Shown here: one piece after another, positions 62,901-64,000 of the stretch
Layout: the number at the start of each line of letters is the position of its first letter
Position numbering within the stretch: position 1 is the first letter of the stretch
NCBI GenBank assembly: GCA_903813345.2
Contig: CAIIXF020000006.1
Span: forward strand, 8,730,989-8,794,988
Length of the DNA: 64,000 bases
Source: Owenia fusiformis
Taxonomy: Eukaryota > Annelida > Polychaeta > Sabellida > Oweniidae
Direction of reading: 5' to 3'
Program-made: the position numbers and the translations under genes
Notes under the pieces: model-generated
What the model was told of the DNA's origin: nothing
Database searches by the model: none
Seen by the model: only the letters and a program-made list of their open reading frames with translations

Positions 62901-64000
62901 TTTTCCATTTCAATTTGTTTATTAAAGAGAGAATTAAAAACCAAGCTCCTTAATGTGATAGGAAAGACAAATGATACTCCATCCAACCTCTCGAGATGTT
63001 ACATCATGTAGCATTGAAGTAAATTGGAGACAACTAATTCATCTGATCGGGCTCATAAAATATTCGATTAACGATATCCAAAAGGATGATTAATCATAAA
63101 ATACGACGTTTTAATCTAATGGGAATTGATATTCTTTAAGTTTGTTTTTGAAATTTGGTTCTGGGTCAGGATGATACTCAGACCATCACTTACTTACAAA
63201 GTTCTATCAAGGGAATGTTAGGAAGCCGTAATAGCTCACAATGGAACTGGATGTGATTGAGTAGATATCACGGAACCGATCTCTACTTCTCTAATACTCT
63301 ATTATCCAAATAAGAACACACTACAGTTCATGTTGGTGAAGTATAATTTGGGAAAATACCTTGAGACCTACTGTCAGACTAGATTCAAAGTAAAAGCCAT
63401 TCAGTAAGACCACATCAGAAAGACCGTACGCACGATGAATATGGCAGTAGTATTGACGATAACTTATCAAGATATCAAAAAATCTTGCATACATATGCCT
63501 ACATTTTTATTTGTATAAAAATAGATATAGATATGGTGCTGGCCTGGCATCCATACCATGTCTACGGAAAGTGACAGTAGTACAATTACAGATGAATCCT
63601 TAGATCACAATAAAGACAATTAAAAAAATGATGAAATATAGAAAGTATAGCATATTTTAAAAACGTACATATGCATTGCAACGAATATATTTCAAAATAA
63701 AGCGGTCAGACATTTACACCAATTAAACTTTCAAATGTGCTCGCCATTGTACAGAGGTTAATTCGATAGCACCCTAATTTATCAGAGGTTCAGGGGGTCA
63801 ACTTTCTCAAGGTGCAGAGATTCAAATATTTTATGTATTCCCTCCGAGGTGAGCCTTCGTTGTTATAACCCAACGATGAACATGTATCAACTTGGCGCAG
63901 AGACAGCCAATCTATAAGGCGTATCCACCTTGATGGAAAACAGACCCGATGAATTCATGTATAAGAACACAATTGATGGATTGCTCGGTGATTGCGACAA
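59905..64000. other. upstream region of the minus-strand gene, no secure gene
   Basis: About 4 kb without a confidently recognised exon. It should contain the 5' part of the discoidin/lectin gene, unless the first exon lies beyond the window. A G-rich patch with short tandem copies (GGCTGACAAAGGCTGACAAA) is at about 61590-61790. Confidence 0.5.
60763..60838 (-). CDS. weak candidate first exon of the discoidin/lectin gene
   Basis: On the minus strand an ATG at 60838 opens 25 codons ending at a strong donor (TGCC|GTAAGTAT). Its phase (one extra base) matches the acceptor of the exon at 59904. The encoded segment (MHFLHFSPDC...SYVYSC) is only weakly signal-peptide-like, so the match may be chance. 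Confidence 0.2.

Overview
This is an AT-rich, intron-rich nuclear genome window from an invertebrate animal. It has GT-AG introns, tandem extracellular domain families and many short DNA transposons. A lophotrochozoan or another marine invertebrate fits best, but the sequence does not fix the phylum. There are no bacterial operons, no rRNA or tRNA genes and no CRISPR array.

Four protein-coding genes could be rebuilt exon by exon with matching intron phases. (1) 4404-13181 (+) is a 16-exon harmonin (USH1C) homologue of 508 residues: an N-terminal helical domain and three PDZ domains, with a short linker instead of the long coiled coil of vertebrate harmonin. (2) 21146-34175 (+) is a 16-exon ADAMTS-like secreted matrix protein of 1634 residues. 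Its first exon encodes a signal peptide and about 35 tandem 20-residue repeats; after that come a TSP1 repeat, a partial ADAMTS cysteine-rich module, a spacer, six more TSP1 repeats and a PLAC domain. (3) 37190-43819 (+) is a 7-exon protein of 412 residues with two GAPR-1/GLIPR2-like CAP domains in tandem. (4) 59904-46367 (-) is a 9-exon (5' end incomplete) protein with two F5/8 type C (discoidin) domains and a C-terminal fucolectin-type lectin domain.

Mobile DNA fills the introns and gaps. At 1182-3871 lies a complete, young, non-autonomous LTR retrotransposon on the minus strand. It has 400-bp LTRs differing at one base, a 4-bp target duplication and a primer-binding site matching the 3' end of a leucine tRNA. 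A 211-bp MITE is nested in one LTR, and the other LTR preserves the empty site. Terminal-inverted-repeat elements lie at 5986-6587, 6610-7972, 12111-12573, 13768-13829, 15181-16163 and 48110-49109; four of these (12111, 13768, 15181, 48110) have clear TA duplications. A 5'-truncated non-LTR retrotransposon lies at about 27250-28755, in the ADAMTS-like gene intron where the missing cysteine-rich exon would be expected.

The most unusual structures are the locally homogenised 20-residue repeat exon, a minisatellite at 24412-24830 made from an exon end plus its own 5' splice site, and the gag-like ORF with zinc knuckles in front of a coiled coil. The four genes are unrelated in pathway: one is a cytoplasmic scaffold, two are secreted or extracellular multidomain proteins, and one is a probable intracellular or Golgi-associated CAP protein. 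Nothing suggests they work as a cluster.
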